Shown here: positions 11,390-23,019 of the stretch, piece by piece
Layout of the letters: each line of letters begins with the position of its first letter
How positions within the stretch are numbered: the first letter of the stretch is position 1
From: Clarkia xantiana subsp. parviflora
Lineage: Eukaryota; Streptophyta; Magnoliopsida; Myrtales; Onagraceae
Direction of reading: 5' to 3'
Assembly (NCBI GenBank): GCA_036873135.1
Contig: JAPTYO010000011.1
Location: 5,254,298 to 5,318,297, forward strand
DNA: 64,000 nt
The notes under the pieces: generated by a model
Databases searched by the model: none
What the model was told of the DNA's origin: nothing
What the model saw: the letters and a program-made list of their open reading frames with translations, nothing else
Position numbers and translations under genes: made by a program

Positions 11390-12018
11390 TGTCGGCAGTG
11401 CCCCTGTTGGTGGTGCCTCCATTAGCGTGCCCCTATTGGCGGTGTAGAAAGTAGAACCTCTGTCGGCGGTCCCTCTGTTAGCAGTGCCTCCATTGGTAGA
11501 GCGGAAAAGTAAAGCCTCTAGTGGCGTGCGGAAAAGTAAAGCATCGGTCGGCGTGGCCCCTGTTGGCGGTGCCTCTGTTGGCCGTGCAGAAAGTAAATCC
11601 TCCAATGGCGTGCGGAAAAGTAAAGCCTCTTTCGGCGGTGCCCCTGTTGGCGGTGCCTCCGTTGGCGGTGCAGAAAGTAAAGTCTCCAGTGGCGTGCGGA
11701 AAAGTAAAGCCTCGGTCGGCGGTGCCCCTATTGGCGGTGCCTCCGTTGGCGGTGCAGAAAGTAAAGCATCCAGTGGCGTGCGGAAAAGTAAAGCCTCGAT
11801 CGGCGGTGCCCCTATTGGCAGTGCCTCAGTTGGCGGTGCAGAAAGTAAAGCCTCCAGTGGCGTGCGGAAAAGTAAAGCCTCGGTCAGCGATGCCCCTGTT
11901 GGCGGTGCCTCCGATGGCGGTGTGCCCCTGTTGGCAGTGTGCCCCCGTTGGCGGTGTGCCCCTGTTGGCGGTAGTGCCCCTGTTGGCGTTTGTTGGAGAA
12001 GTGCCTCTAGTGGCGTGA
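11390..12018. repeat. 84-bp tandem repeat array
   Basis: Five full units of 84 bp begin near 11,521, 11,605, 11,689, 11,773 and 11,857 ('gtggcgtgcggaaaagtaaa'), flanked by partial and diverged units built on 'gttggcggtgcc'. Because 84 is a multiple of three, frames stay open across the array and give 165- and 182-codon repeat peptides. These are not regarded as genes. Confidence 0.9.
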
Positions 12019-12105
12019 CTTTTGAAGGCTGAATACTAATGCTTCGTTCATCGGGTTGTGACTCTCAGAAAGCTGGAAAACTTTAGATCCTGATTGTCGG
12101 TTTGT

Positions 12106-12290
12106 GACTTGTAGGAACAGACTGTAACAGTCCTACTCATCCTTGAATGGTGACTCGCGAGAGCGGACTGTAACCGTCCCGCTTGTCGTGAAATTGACTT
12201 GTAGGAACAGACTGTAACAGTCCTACTCATCCTCGAATGGTGACCCGCGAGAGCAGACTGTAACCGTCCCGCTTGCCGTGAAGTTGACTT
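12106..12290. repeat. 90-bp tandem duplication
   Basis: Two copies start at 12,106 and 12,196 with 'gacttgtaggaacagactgt'. Each contains two short inverted motifs ('acagactgtaacagtcct', 'cggactgtaaccgtcccg') that could fold into hairpins. Confidence 0.85.
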
Positions 12291-12589
12291 GGAAAACGTT
12301 GTACCGTAGATAATACACAGGCGCACGAATGTTTGTCCCTAATTTTTGCCTAAATTGCTCATGGCGCGACAACTTAGCGGGATCTTTTTTTTTTCTTTTT
12401 TTTTTTTGAGAATTTCTCTTTTATTATCTCCTTTTGCCATGGTCGATTAAGAGATTTCCGACCGTGCCCCTCAGTTTTTTATTTTCTCTCCTTTTGCCAT
12501 GATTGCAATTTCTGAACTCGCAACCATGCCTCTCATTTCCTGATTTTGCCTAGACCGCCCTTTCGGGTTTTCAACCTAGCGGAAGCACT

Positions 12590-13260
12590 CTTTATTTGGT
12601 AGCCGATTAAACGGTGGCTGTGACTCGTACTTTATTTTCCGCCTCGATGCAGGAGTATTTGTAGCCATTTGGAGGGTGGCTGTGACCCTTTTCTCATCGT
12701 CTTCAATGTTGCGGGAGCTCTTTTGATTGTAGCCATTTGGAGGGTTGCTGTGGCCCTTCATTCCTCGTCTCTGATCCAGGAAACACTTTATGTATGTAAC
12801 AATTTTGAGGGTGGTTGTGGCCCTTTCACTTAATACCCGCCGTTGACGTTCCGGGTGGCTGTGGCCCTTTTCACTTAATACCCGCCGTTGACGTTCCGGG
12901 TGGTTGTGGCTCTTTTTGTGTAGCCATTTTTTCAAGGGTGGTTGTGGTCATTTTTATTCTCCCGCCCACACAGGGTTTGCAGGGTCACTCTTTTATTTGT
13001 AGCCGTTTGGAAGGTGGTTGTGACCCTTTCACCTATTTCCCGCTTTTGATGTCGCAGGAGCGCTCTTTATCTGTAGCCATTTGAAGGGTGGCTGTGGCCC
13101 TTTCTTTGTACTCGTTTTAGGGATGAATGAGACCCTTTTTATTTGTAGTTGATTTAGGGACAACTGTGACCCTTCTATTTCATCACTACTCTCACAAAAT
13201 TTGCATGAAAACTCTCTTTATTTTTCTGTAGCCGATTAAAGGGCGGCTGTGACTCTAAAG
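12590..13260. repeat. irregular repeats around a 'gtagccatttgg' motif
   Basis: About ten copies of a segment like 'gtagccatttggagggtggc' followed by 'tgtgaccctttt' recur at irregular 40-120 bp intervals. They look like an old tandem array broken by indels. They are part of the LARD interior. Confidence 0.75.
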
Positions 13261-13319
13261 AAAAATGAGTTTTTTTTTTTTTTTTTTGCTTTTTTTTTTT
13301 TTAAAACAGAAAACTTAAC

Positions 13320-14180
13320 GAAAAAAATCAACAACAATTATGTACATGTCCCGAGTGGCAGGTTGAAAATTTATAATTCAAAACGTCTTCTAAAGAATGA
13401 CTCAGTTGATTGAGTAAAAATATGTCGGTCACGTCGACTCCCTGGATTGACCCTATGACCAATGGATGACATAGGCAATGATTTCTTCTCTCGGCTTCTC
13501 AAGTCCCAGCTATCGCTCAATCTCATTTGGGGATGCCCCACAGTTAGAACTGACGAGTTCAGACTTCGCCGCAAAACGGTTGTACGGTTTGGTTCGGGGA
13601 CGCGTATAAATTCCACACATGGTAGGTGGAATTTTGGCATTGAAGTTCTTTGAAGCAGTCACGTTTCACGTGGATGCGACTTCGTCGAAGTGGTCATCTG
13701 ATCTGCAAAAAGAGTAGGGACACTCAAATCTCAAGAAAAAAAATCAAGTACAATTTATCATACATGAGCGTCGGATATTCCGAGTGCGCAATTTGTTCTT
13801 CGTGCAACTGGATGATTGCACGTTCTTTTTTATGTTGCCCCATTTGGCCGACACCACTTGCATGTACAAGATACCTATCCAAGGGTACCTGAAAAGACCA
13901 AACACGAAAGTTAGTATAAAGAATAAAAGAAGTCATGCATGATTTTTCGGAAAATTTCTAATGTCATTCATTTCATAATTTTGATTACATTTCAGAAAAG
14001 AATCAAAATTTATGATCTAAGGTGTTTTGCACTAGCTTGGAGTTTGCTGAATTCGCTGAGTGCACTATCTGACTCGAACGCAGGACAAATGCTCAAAACA
14101 AATTTTTCTCGTCCTTTGTTTAAACTCGAATAGTCGCTTTCAACTGCTCAGTTAAACTATTTTTCAAAAAATATAATCAA
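13320..14180. other. LARD interior without a recognised feature
   Basis: Short frames occur on both strands, but none has a recognisable domain. Homopolymer T runs precede this stretch (13,269-13,302) and follow it (14,274-14,294). Confidence 0.3.
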
Positions 14181-14189
14181 AATTTTTTT

Positions 14190-15310
14190 TAAAACACTAA
14201 CTCATGCGAAGGTTGAGATGATCTTGCCGAAAAAGTGTAATACACCTTGGATAAAAACGAATGACACTTTGATTTTTTTTTTTTTTTTTTTTTTGTAAAA
14301 TGTCATGCATATTCGAAATTCAAAGTTCAACTGTTAAAAAAATTTACAATTTACACCAGTTTACCTGAAGGGTACATTTGGAATGCATGCATGAAATGAA
14401 AAATTCAGGTAAAGTTTTTTTATAAAAAGAAATGCAAATGCAATGCATGTTTAGAATTAAAAGCTCAACAACTAAGAAAAGATTTACAATCTATCTAAAA
14501 AAAAATTTCTAAAACAATGCCTATGAGATGTACATGAGATGCATACTTGAAATGAAAGTTCTACAATTAAGAAAATTTACAGGTTATCTGAAAATATATT
14601 TTTTTTTTTAACGAGAAAAAAAGATCAATACATCATTGTTGCTCAAAATAAAAAATTCAGGTGATTTTTTTTTTAAAGAAATGCATATGAGATGCACAAA
14701 AATAAATACAAGACGCAAACTTAAAAATAAAAGTTCTACAACTAAGAAAAAATACAATTTACATGAATGTTTTTCCGAAAATAATGCATATAAGATGCAC
14801 GTCTTTTGATAAAAAAAAGGTAAAATGTTTTTTTTAAACAAAGAGCCCTAAAACTAAGAGAGCTTACGATTTATCTAATATTTTTTTTAATGCATACTGG
14901 ATGCATTATTTAAAATAAAAAAATTCAGGCAAAAAAAATATTTTTTATAAATAATGCATTTGGAATGCACGTTCGAAATTATAAGCTCTAATAGCTAAAG
15001 AGGAATTACAATTTTTCCTAAAATGTTTTTATTAAATGTATACGCGACGCGCTAACCAAAATTACAACTTACCTGAAGATTTTTTTTTTAAAAAAAAAAA
15101 CAATGTGTATGAAACACAATTTCGAAATAATAAAAAATCAGGTAATAGGTTTTTTTAAAAACAATGCATACGAAATGCATGTTTGGTAAGATAATTTCTA
15201 TAACTAAATGAATAACTTCTTAACAATTTTTTTTTTAAATGCAATGAGATGAATACTAAAAAAAAAAGGTTAATCAGATATAAAAAACTTACAGTTTACA
15301 TGATAACTTT
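14190..15310. repeat. degenerate ~100-130 bp tandem array
   Basis: The pattern 'atgcatatgagatgcac...gaaattaaaagctc...aactaagaaaa..ttacaattta.ctgaa' recurs about ten times with many substitutions and poly-T/poly-A slippage. Strong divergence suggests an old amplification. Confidence 0.7.
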
Positions 15311-15788
15311 TTTACAACAAAATGTGGATAAAAAACGACATGTTAGGGGGCTCTAAAAAAGAGTGTGACTTTTCTCTACAAGGTAGGTTCCACTGATAGG
15401 TTCCCGACAAGGTGGTTTACTCCCCCCCCATCATAAGAATCACGAGACCTTCACAAGCGAGTGGAGTTTTTCCGAGTCGTACCGGCGGCTTAGCCGCTCC
15501 GGTCGTACCGTACTAAACCTCAGGGGTTCCTAGTCGCCCTGGGTTTAAGGCGTTTTGGATATTACACTAAAGTGAGTGTGTGAGAATTCAAATAATATAT
15601 GATACAACAAAGAAAAATATTCAGTCATAATAAAAAAATTAACTCCACACCTAAAATCAAACAAAAATAACCCAGTTAGATCTGCAAAGTCGAAATAAAA
15701 TAAAATAAAAACTACAAAAATCAAAGTTGTAAAAAAGTGAATATAATGAGCCCGAACCCTCTAAATATCCCCAGTAGAGTTGCCAAAT

Positions 15789-16289
15789 TGTCGGACCTAA
15801 AATCTGACATACGGTGAATTACGTTTTTGAAAACGCGTGAATTTTGAAAAGAGTCGCCGCTAGTTAATTAAGGCTAACTAGAATCCTAAATTTCCTAAGC
15901 GAATAACGAATTAAACACCTAGGTATAAAAATTGGTCTACGATCAGAAATTCAAGTTCGGCGGTTCTATTATGAATTAAAAATATAATTTTTAATTACGC
16001 CCTTTCGGTACTCAACTAACTTATTTGCCATCTTTTATCTTTAATACATGTTACTTATATCAGATTAATCTAACGATGTCAAAATTCAATCGAGTTTTTA
16101 TTCTATGCAAAAATATTATCAAATATTAACATAAGTCTAAAAAAAACTAATTATAACTTATAACTCATAATAAGACGAAATCTAAAGAGTCAAAATTATT
16201 AATCATGCTTAAATTCATACACAACAATTTACCCAATTGAATTTGATAAATTACATCTTAAACTACCTAATTAAATTAATATAATAAAA

Positions 16290-16381
<92 letters not shown>

Positions 16382-17128
16382 GGGCGGGACTCACCTGGAC
16401 TGCAGCCAAAACAAGGACGACGACCGGGAGCTTGGCCGGAGCAGGGCGACGCGGGCAGTCGGAGCAGGGCGGCGGACCAGAGCTTAGGCAGCGGAAGGGC
16501 GGTCGCGGTGAGTAGCAGCGGCAGCAGATGGAACTCCAGAGAAATTGCAGCGACCGGGCGAGCTTCTGGACGGGACGGCAGGCGAATTTTCCGACGGTGA
16601 CGGGCGGCGTGGCACTGGGGCGTGACGGGCGGCGCGACGCTGGGGCGTGGTTGGCGCAGCAATGACGAGCTGTGGCGACGGTTCAAGGAGGCGGCAGCAG
16701 CTTCATCGGGATGGCAGTGGCTTCTTCTCCGGCGAAATAATAAATAAATAAAAAAAATTACACTATAGGATTTAAACGCACAGGTTACGAGAAAAGTTGT
16801 ATTATTATTGCTGGTGTTTTTTTTACATGTAAAAAGGACCCTATTTATAGCTAAACTAGGACCCCCAAACTAGGAAAATAAAATCTGAAAAAATATATGC
16901 ATTTAATATTCCGAAAATATAAATATATATTTATGTATTTCACCATAAATAGACATAATATATTTTCTGAATATTTTACAACAATTAATGCATATACACT
17001 ATCCTATTTTAACCAGTCCTATCTTTAAAAGCTTCGCGACCTTCCATATTTAAATACTTCCCCTTTTTTAACGCGTCACGTATGTCATTTTGAACGGGTC
17101 ACGCGCGGACCAAAATTAGGTGTTTACA
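15789..17128 (+). repeat. 3' LTR of the LARD-like element
   Basis: This starts 'tgtcggacctaaaatctgac' and ends 'gtgtttaca' (about 1340 bp), bounded by TG...CA. It contains an (AT)n microsatellite at about 16,291-16,340 and a ~35-bp poly-A run just after it. The second half matches the truncated left LTR. Confidence 0.75.
16291..16380. repeat. (AT)n microsatellite followed by poly-A
   Basis: About 25 AT dinucleotides are followed by a short spacer and about 35 A residues. It is likely length-polymorphic. Confidence 0.95.
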
Positions 17129-17253
17129 GCTGTCATGCCTTGCGCATGTGAGTGTTTCTCTTTACTCTTTTGTAACTTGTATGTATGTTTGTCAGTGTTG
17201 TCGTCACTTGTTTATTTTTGCGCTTTTTGTTACTTTTGTAGGTCGTTATTCAG

Positions 17254-17850
17254 ATGGCGAACCTTTCATCTTTCGTGACTGAACTCGCGGAGGAGAAGAA
17301 GGCACTCCAGGAGAAGTGTAATATCGCTTGTCATGAGGCAGAGAGCGCGAAGGAGAGAGAACGCCTCTTGGGTTCGAAGATCGTTGATCTGAAGGCTGAG
17401 AGTTCTTCCCGTCAGGCTCGAGTTGCTGCGCTCGAGTCTGATCTTGCTGCCCTTCAGAGGAAGGTTGTCGAGGATGGAGAGGCTCATAGCCTTGCCTTGC
17501 AGGCTGTGAGGGAGGAGGTTCATGAGGACATCAAGGCTGAAGGCGTTGCAGAGTATAAGGCCTCCGAGTCTTATCGTGAGGATATCCGGGCGGGAGCCGA
17601 CGAGATGTTGTTTGACTCCATTGAGGGTCTTATTGAGCAGGTACATGCCCTTTCCCCCGATCTATGCTTTGATCAACTGGGTTCATATTCCACTTTTTTC
17701 GTTCTGCATGTGGCTGCTTTGCATCTTAGAGACGGGATCGTTCCTCCGGCTGCTGTGGTGGATGCCACCCCGATTGTTGAGGCGGCAGCCCCTGCTGGTG
17801 TTGAGACTGATACTCTTGAGTACGAGTTAGTGTTTGATGACGATGGTTAG
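17254..17850 (+). pseudogene. C-terminal coiled-coil exon of a Tat antisense accessory gene
   Basis: The 198-codon frame is preceded by acceptor-like signals ('cttttgtag' at 17,241 and 'attcag' at 17,253), so it is likely the last exon of a spliced gene. Residues ~10-90 are heptad-like and charge-rich (ELAEEKKALQEK, ALESDLAALQRKV), typical of a coiled coil. A motif EYKASESYREDI then matches EYRSSEDFKED in the accessory gene at 28,758-31,482. The tail is acidic. Upstream exons are absent because the LARD LTR ends at 17,128. It is a remnant, and its cellular role is unknown. Confidence 0.65.
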
Positions 17851-18139
17851 CCGCGTATAGTGGAGGGTACTTCTCATGGTGAGGTTGTCCCGGGGGCATG
17901 TGGAGATGCCGTTGTTGTGGATGTTCCTGACGTGGCATCGGGTTGATTGCTAGTTTTCTCCAAACTTTTTATATAGTTTTGGCTCCCCGTGTTGGGTTGA
18001 GGTTACTTCTGGGTGTTATCCATTTGAACCCTTTATGCTTATGCTTTTGTATTTGACATTGTCGCATGGATCCTGTCATTAATGGTTTAGTAATGAATGA
18101 TAACCTGGTAGTAATATTTCATACCTTTGTTTGCATGAT

Positions 18140-19390
18140 TGTCCATGTGGTGTGGACTATAGAGTAGAGTTAAGACTCGTCATCTGATTGGATGTAACAT
18201 CCGTAGTTGTAGTTAGGAGGCATATGTCCTTGCATTGCGCGCCCCTCTTGGTTATACTAAGGAATGGCTGGGTTGATACGTGTTAAACACGTGTGTCGTC
18301 GGCTTGCCGCATCTTATGGGTAGTAATGCGTAAGATTTTAGAGTGACACTTAGCATTTATGTGTAGTAATGCGTAAGGGTTGTCCCGGTACTTGGCATTT
18401 ATGGGTAGTAATGCGCAAGACCCATATATATGCGTGAGTGTGATGTCTCAACAAGGCGAGACTTTAGTTTTACCGTATATTAGTCAACTCTAAGGTGACG
18501 TTGTTACAAGACGTTACTTGTTTGTTTGGTGCATTTTTTCATCCGTCAGTTGGGGACATCCCGCGTAACGTTGTTACAAGGTGTTCTGTTGGCTAACTCC
18601 ATTACTTGCCTTGTGATGCTAATACGTCTCTACTTTGTTAATCAAAGGGACGTGAAATAGGTCGTGTAATACGCCTTGTAGTTTATACCGTCTTTTGGGC
18701 CATTCCAAAGCGACGTTGTAGCAAGACACGACTTGCCATTTTAAAGTGTTTTATTTTCCGTACTTTGGGTACCCCCGCCGTATCGTTGTTGCAAGACGTT
18801 CTACTGGCTAGTCCAGTTACTTGTCTTGCGATGCTACTACACCTCTGTCTGGTTATTCCATGGGGTTGTACAAGATCTCGTTGCACGACTTGCAGTTTTT
18901 CCCCCTCTTGGACCACTCCAAGGCGACGTTTGTGGCAAGACACTACTTGCTTGGTTGAAGTGTTTTATTTCTGTTATCTGTTTACGGGCAAGATAACGTT
19001 TTACAAGACTCGACTTGTATATTTGGTGAGTTTTTCGCTGCGTTGTACGTGAGCGATTGTAGAAAGGATTTCGCCCCATGTGCCAGCGTAGAGAGGTGGT
19101 ACGTAATAATGAACGCTACTTGTGGGTAGTAGTAGCTCCTCATGGGGATGCCCTCGTGAAGAGGATGTCGCGCCATGTTTTATTGGGTGAATCACGCCCC
19201 AAGTGTTTAGTAATCTATGTTGGGTGTCATTTTCCTTAGTAAGATGTCATGGGGTTGCCCTCGTATAGAGGATGTCGCACCACGTAGTGGATGGTTGCCT
19301 CTTGGTTGAAAAATCCAAGGTATGATTGTTGTATTCATGGGGTTGCCCCCGAGTGGGGATGTCGTGCCATGTTATTTGTAAGTGGTCCTT
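18140..19390. repeat. imperfect repeats between accessory exon and gag-pol remnant
   Basis: A ~235-bp unit with 'acgttgttacaagacgtt' and 'cttgcgatgctactacacct' recurs about three times at 18,480-18,980. A ~100-bp unit with 'catggggttgccc...gaggatgtcg' recurs about three times at 19,135-19,380. The position between the two convergent genes corresponds to the 51-bp array of the intact element, but the sequence is unrelated. Confidence 0.65.
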
Positions 19391-19869
19391 AGAAAAAAAA
19401 TTCTGGATGTACTTGTATGGAGTAGACATAATAGATGTTGTGCGAGAGAGCGTATTGAGTATTCGTTGTTGGTGTCGAGTATTGACATGCTTGTGGTATA
19501 TAAAGGGTGTTTGTTGTGTTTAGCGTAATAGCTTGTATTGTTGGTGCATGTTTAATGTGTATAGTCCACTACTTAGTGTTATTCCAAAGTAGGGAATGTA
19601 ATGAGGTGATGTACCTACGAAAATACGTTAACTTCATTAGTTTTCTTGTACTTACATTACTGGATAGATGGGGTCAACTGATCACCCATATGTAAATAAT
19701 CTACTAAGAGCTTAAACCACTTAGGAAATTAAAGCTTGAAAGTAAATGGAGTGAATAAAGCTGTGCGTAATGCATGAAGTTGGGGGGTGGATGTGATTGT
19801 CGCCTCCCAATCCATTTGTTCACGTGGTGTGGTAGGTACATGCCACGCAATGTTGTAGAGCTCCAAGGG

Positions 19870-20343
19870 CTATCATTTCTTCGATTTCAACTCGCAGGAT
19901 GAGACAGTCATTTGTGCTGTGACCCCAGGCTCTGTGGAATTTGCACCAATGCATGATGTTGGTTCCTAGAAACGCATGTGGTGTCTCCCGAGGGGGGGTA
20001 GCTTGTCTTGCAAGATGCTCACGAACAACTGTTCGACCTCTTTGTTCAGAGGCGTAAATACATATTATGGGTCGTCAAGTGTGTTCCTGCTTGTGCTTTC
20101 CTGAAAGAGTACCTATCCTTGGCCTGCGGGTGGTTTGCTCCACCCCAGTTCATGTTCACAAGCGACTGCTCTTTCGAGTTTTTCCTTCAGGTCCCTCATT
20201 GACTGAGTGGTCCTCCAACCGTATTCTCTTCCAAGTAGGAGGAAGGATCGTGCGTTCGAGTTGATGAAGAAAGTGTTGATCACTGCCTCCTTAGTTGCCC
20301 TTAGCAGAGCTGCATTTAGCGCAAAGTGCCTGTAATATTCCAA
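19870..20343 (-). pseudogene. gag C-terminal fragment, second copy
   Basis: The minus-strand frame from about 20,343 (EYYRHFALNAALLRATKEA... DLKEKLERAV) and, further on, WCKFHRAWGHSTNDC (about 19,900-19,955) correspond to the Tat gag C-terminal region with its Cys/His motif. A separate gag copy with its own motif (WCENHEVNGHDPDNCF) lies at about 21,300. The order on the minus strand is therefore gag, protease, gag again, so the element has been rearranged or has fused with a relative. Confidence 0.55.
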
Positions 20344-20349
20344 GGTTGG

Positions 20350-20930
20350 CTAATCTTCCTCCTGCTTGATGTCCCAAACATTATGTGGTGTCGGGAATTG
20401 TTCATCGCTTTTCAGCCGTGTAGGTTTGAAGATTTGTTCGAGACGTGCTTCTTTTACCTGCTTGTCTTCTTCTTGCTTGGGAATATCCTGCCTTATCATG
20501 GCTATGGAGAGCTGTTGTTTACGCCTTATGGCGTTTACATAGCATTGTCGTGCTGCAGTTTGGTCTCCTAGGATTTCTCCAACTCCATTCCTTGTCGGGA
20601 ATTTCAGCTTCTGGTGCGCTGTGGATGGCACTATTTCATAAGGGTTTATGGTTGTTCTTCCCAATATCCTATTATACGCCCCTAAGGTTTCAAACACAAT
20701 AAAGTTGACATTGATGTCCAACTTTGTCCAGCATTCTCCCAGTGTTACCGGGAGTGTGATTGTACCCAGGGGTATGTTGCAGCGCTCGCAAAGCTGATTA
20801 GTGGGAACATTCCGGGGCTCAAGTCAGCCTTTGTGCGACCAATCTGTTCTATCACCTTGATAGTTAGGATGTCTGCGGAGCTTCCTCCGTCAACGATAAT
20901 TCGTTTGACGTCGTACTCCGCGATAGGCAT
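20350..20930 (-). pseudogene. protease region of Tat-type pol, frameshifted
   Basis: The frame at 20,745-20,930 contains IIVDGGSSADIL, the aspartic protease motif of plant Tat/Athila elements (DGG rather than DTG). The frame at 20,350-20,721 continues with LGRTTINPYEIVPSTAHQKL and NGVGEILGDQTAARQCYVN. These match LIDGGSSSDIL, IGRTTINPL and NGVGEVKGDQVASRRCYVN in the intact element. The two pieces are in different frames. RT should follow but is absent. Confidence 0.85.
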
Positions 20931-21013
20931 GGTGATGACGAGTGCATCGTCATGGGGGGTACACGATATGTCTCATGCCTTCTTTAGAAAACATGATTAC
21001 CAGATCTTCCTGC

Positions 21014-22653
21014 TCACCCCTTGGTCGCTTGCCGTATCTGGGATGTGTCTCTGCCTGTGAGACATAGACATTCCATGAGTGTGAGCCCTGGCCGCCGGCA
21101 GCTGGCCATCCATGTATGACGTTTATCACACCCGTTTAGTAGGAGGTGGATTTTCATACATTTTTTCTTTTCCTTTGCTTTTCTTTGAGGGTTCTCCCTG
21201 ATGCTTTGTAGGGTGACGTCACCTTGGTCAACATAGTATTTTAGCTCTCCCCGCAGGATAACATTGTTGATGCACATTCTTAGGCTGAAGCAGTTGTCGG
21301 GGTCGTGCCCATTGACTTCGTGGTTTTCACACCACTTTTCCATTTCTTTTCCCAAAGGGCTTTTTTGCCAATTGTTTGGCTCTTTCCAGAGATTAGTTTC
21401 CTTCATCTCCTTTAAGATCACCGACAAGGGTGGATTCAGCGGAATGAGGTTTGCGGAATTTACCTCATTCGGTTTCTAGAAGCCTTCTTGGGCGGGTCGC
21501 TTAGGTTGTGGTTGCCAATTCCTTTGCTGTTGATTTCCTTGGGGTTATTGGCTTGCCCGGCCTTGTTGTTGTCTTTGTTACGCTCCGCGTTTAGTTTTTC
21601 CTTAGCTGCTCTGAACCTTTCGAGGTCGACGAACTCTTTGACGCGTGAGGCTAATTCCTCCAGAGTTTCTGCCGGTCGCTTTGACATTTTTTCTCCCAAG
21701 GAGAATCCTAAACGACCCAAGTTCCTTATGAATGCTTGAATTATATCATGCTCTGATAGGTTTTTCTGGATGTCTGCAATATTCTGATTAAAGCGGATGT
21801 AGTAATCCGCCCAAGATTCATCATATTGCTGCTTCACGTCGTCTAGCGCGCTTGAGTCCTTGAGCAGCTTGCGTTCACTCATGTACCTCTGGATAAAATT
21901 TCCTTTTAAGTAAGGCCAGGAGCTGACACATTCCTTAGGAAGGGATAAAAATCAGTGTGCCGCTGAACCTGCTAAGGTTTGCGGGAACGTAACTGCTACA
22001 TGGTTTGGGTTTGTTATTCTCCCTAGCAATGATGCCTCATGTTTTTGTACATGCTCGATAGGATCAACCTTTCCCGAGTATTTCTCAATTCTAATGTTGT
22101 TTAGGATTCCTGGAACCCTGTCATACAACATCTCCTTGGTGAATGGGTGACTTGCGGTATCAGTCAGGACATGCATTGGTCTGACTTTTGACTGCTTCAG
22201 CTTTTGTTCTATGAGATCCTCCAAAGCTTTGGGCGTTAGCCCTGTGATGGGGACATTCTCATTCCTCTCTGGCATCCCCAAAATGTTATTTGGGTTTCCG
22301 CTGTTGTCATGCCCCCAGCTTTGTTGGTAATGAGAATCCTCCCTGCCCGGTTGCTCGTTCCTGCAACTTGGTTGTTCCCATGATTCGGCTGGGTGTGGCC
22401 TTTCATAGTAAGTTGCACTGGAGTGGGATCCTTGCGGTTCTGCATAGTAGTATTGTGGGTTGGAAGTTGGAGGCTGTCTTCCCTGTGGCATTGGAGCTTC
22501 TCCTCGGGGAGTGTCGTGAGACATTGTCCCCGGTGCAGGGTATGCTTGAGAAGGTGGTGGCGGAGGTGGTGGGGGCGGTGGTGGTGGAGGCACATAGCCT
22601 TGATTCCTTAGGTTTTCTCTGAAAGCCAGGAGTTCTTCAATCGCTGCCATCAT
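21014..22653 (-). pseudogene. gag of Tat-type element, broken into several frames
   Basis: Three minus-strand frames form one gag. 22,653-21,952 has IEELLAFRENLRNQG, a Pro-run, a Pro/Gln-rich stretch, then YSGKVDPIEHVQKHEA. 21,882-21,460 has MSERKLLKDSSALDDVKQQYDESW with LEELASRVKEFV. 21,427-21,014 has WCENHEVNGHDPDNCF and CINNVILRGELKYYV. The intact element has the same order (DPVRHVQKH, LHEVVQRPDESLAQYY, YCRFHRASGHDTDQC, KLIQRGKLKEFV). The LxELLAxRExLRN motif also occurs in the gag-only element at 40,686, so those two are closer relatives. Confidence 0.8.
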
Positions 22654-23007
22654 TGAAGGAGTTATTGTGGGAGCGGTCTGAGCACCTTGAGTAACTCTGC
22701 CCTGAGGTTGTTCCTCTTATGTGTGTACTCTGCGTTCGAACCCTGGTGGTGGCTCGTTGGTTCGGGCGGTATGATCCTGTTGTACGTTCAGAGACGGTAC
22801 AGAGGAGGCTGTGGATACGACCTCGGGGATGTAGGAGGGCCCTGCCTGGCTTTTTCTTGGCGGTGCTTGCTTGTATGCTTCCGCGGTAGCCTTCCTTTTT
22901 TATCGTCTTAGACCTTATTCTCTTGTCATATCCGGGTTATCGGGAGGCGGAGGGTTGCTCGTCATTGATGTCGGTAGTGTATGACTTGTTATATTCGTGT
23001 CTCTCGG

Positions 23008-23017
23008 ACGACGCCAA
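23008..23017 (-). other. primer-binding site of decayed Tat element
   Basis: Read on the minus strand this is tggcgtcgtc, two bases inside the LTR border at 23,020. It resembles the tggcgccgtc sites of the two other elements here, with one substitution. It fixes the minus orientation. Confidence 0.6.
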
Positions 23018-23019
23018 AA

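Larger units (their letters stand above)
10638..17128 (+). mobile_element. large non-coding LTR retroelement (LARD-like)
   Basis: The sequence ending at 11,226 ('aaattaggtgtttaca') recurs at the end of a complete LTR finishing at 17,128, with about 550 bp of matching sequence before it. The left LTR lacks its first ~750 bp. The ~4.6-kb interior has no gag or pol domain on either strand and consists largely of tandem repeats. This matches the definition of a large retrotransposon derivative, which would depend on another element's proteins. No target duplication can be checked because the left end is missing. Confidence 0.75.

Noticed and set aside
11484..12032. 182- and 165-codon ORFs
   Set aside because: Low-complexity products of the 84-bp array in two frames; no start context or domain.
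16276..16686. 136-codon minus-strand ORF in the LARD LTR
   Set aside because: Half of it is the translation of the poly-A and (AT)n runs; it lies in an LTR.
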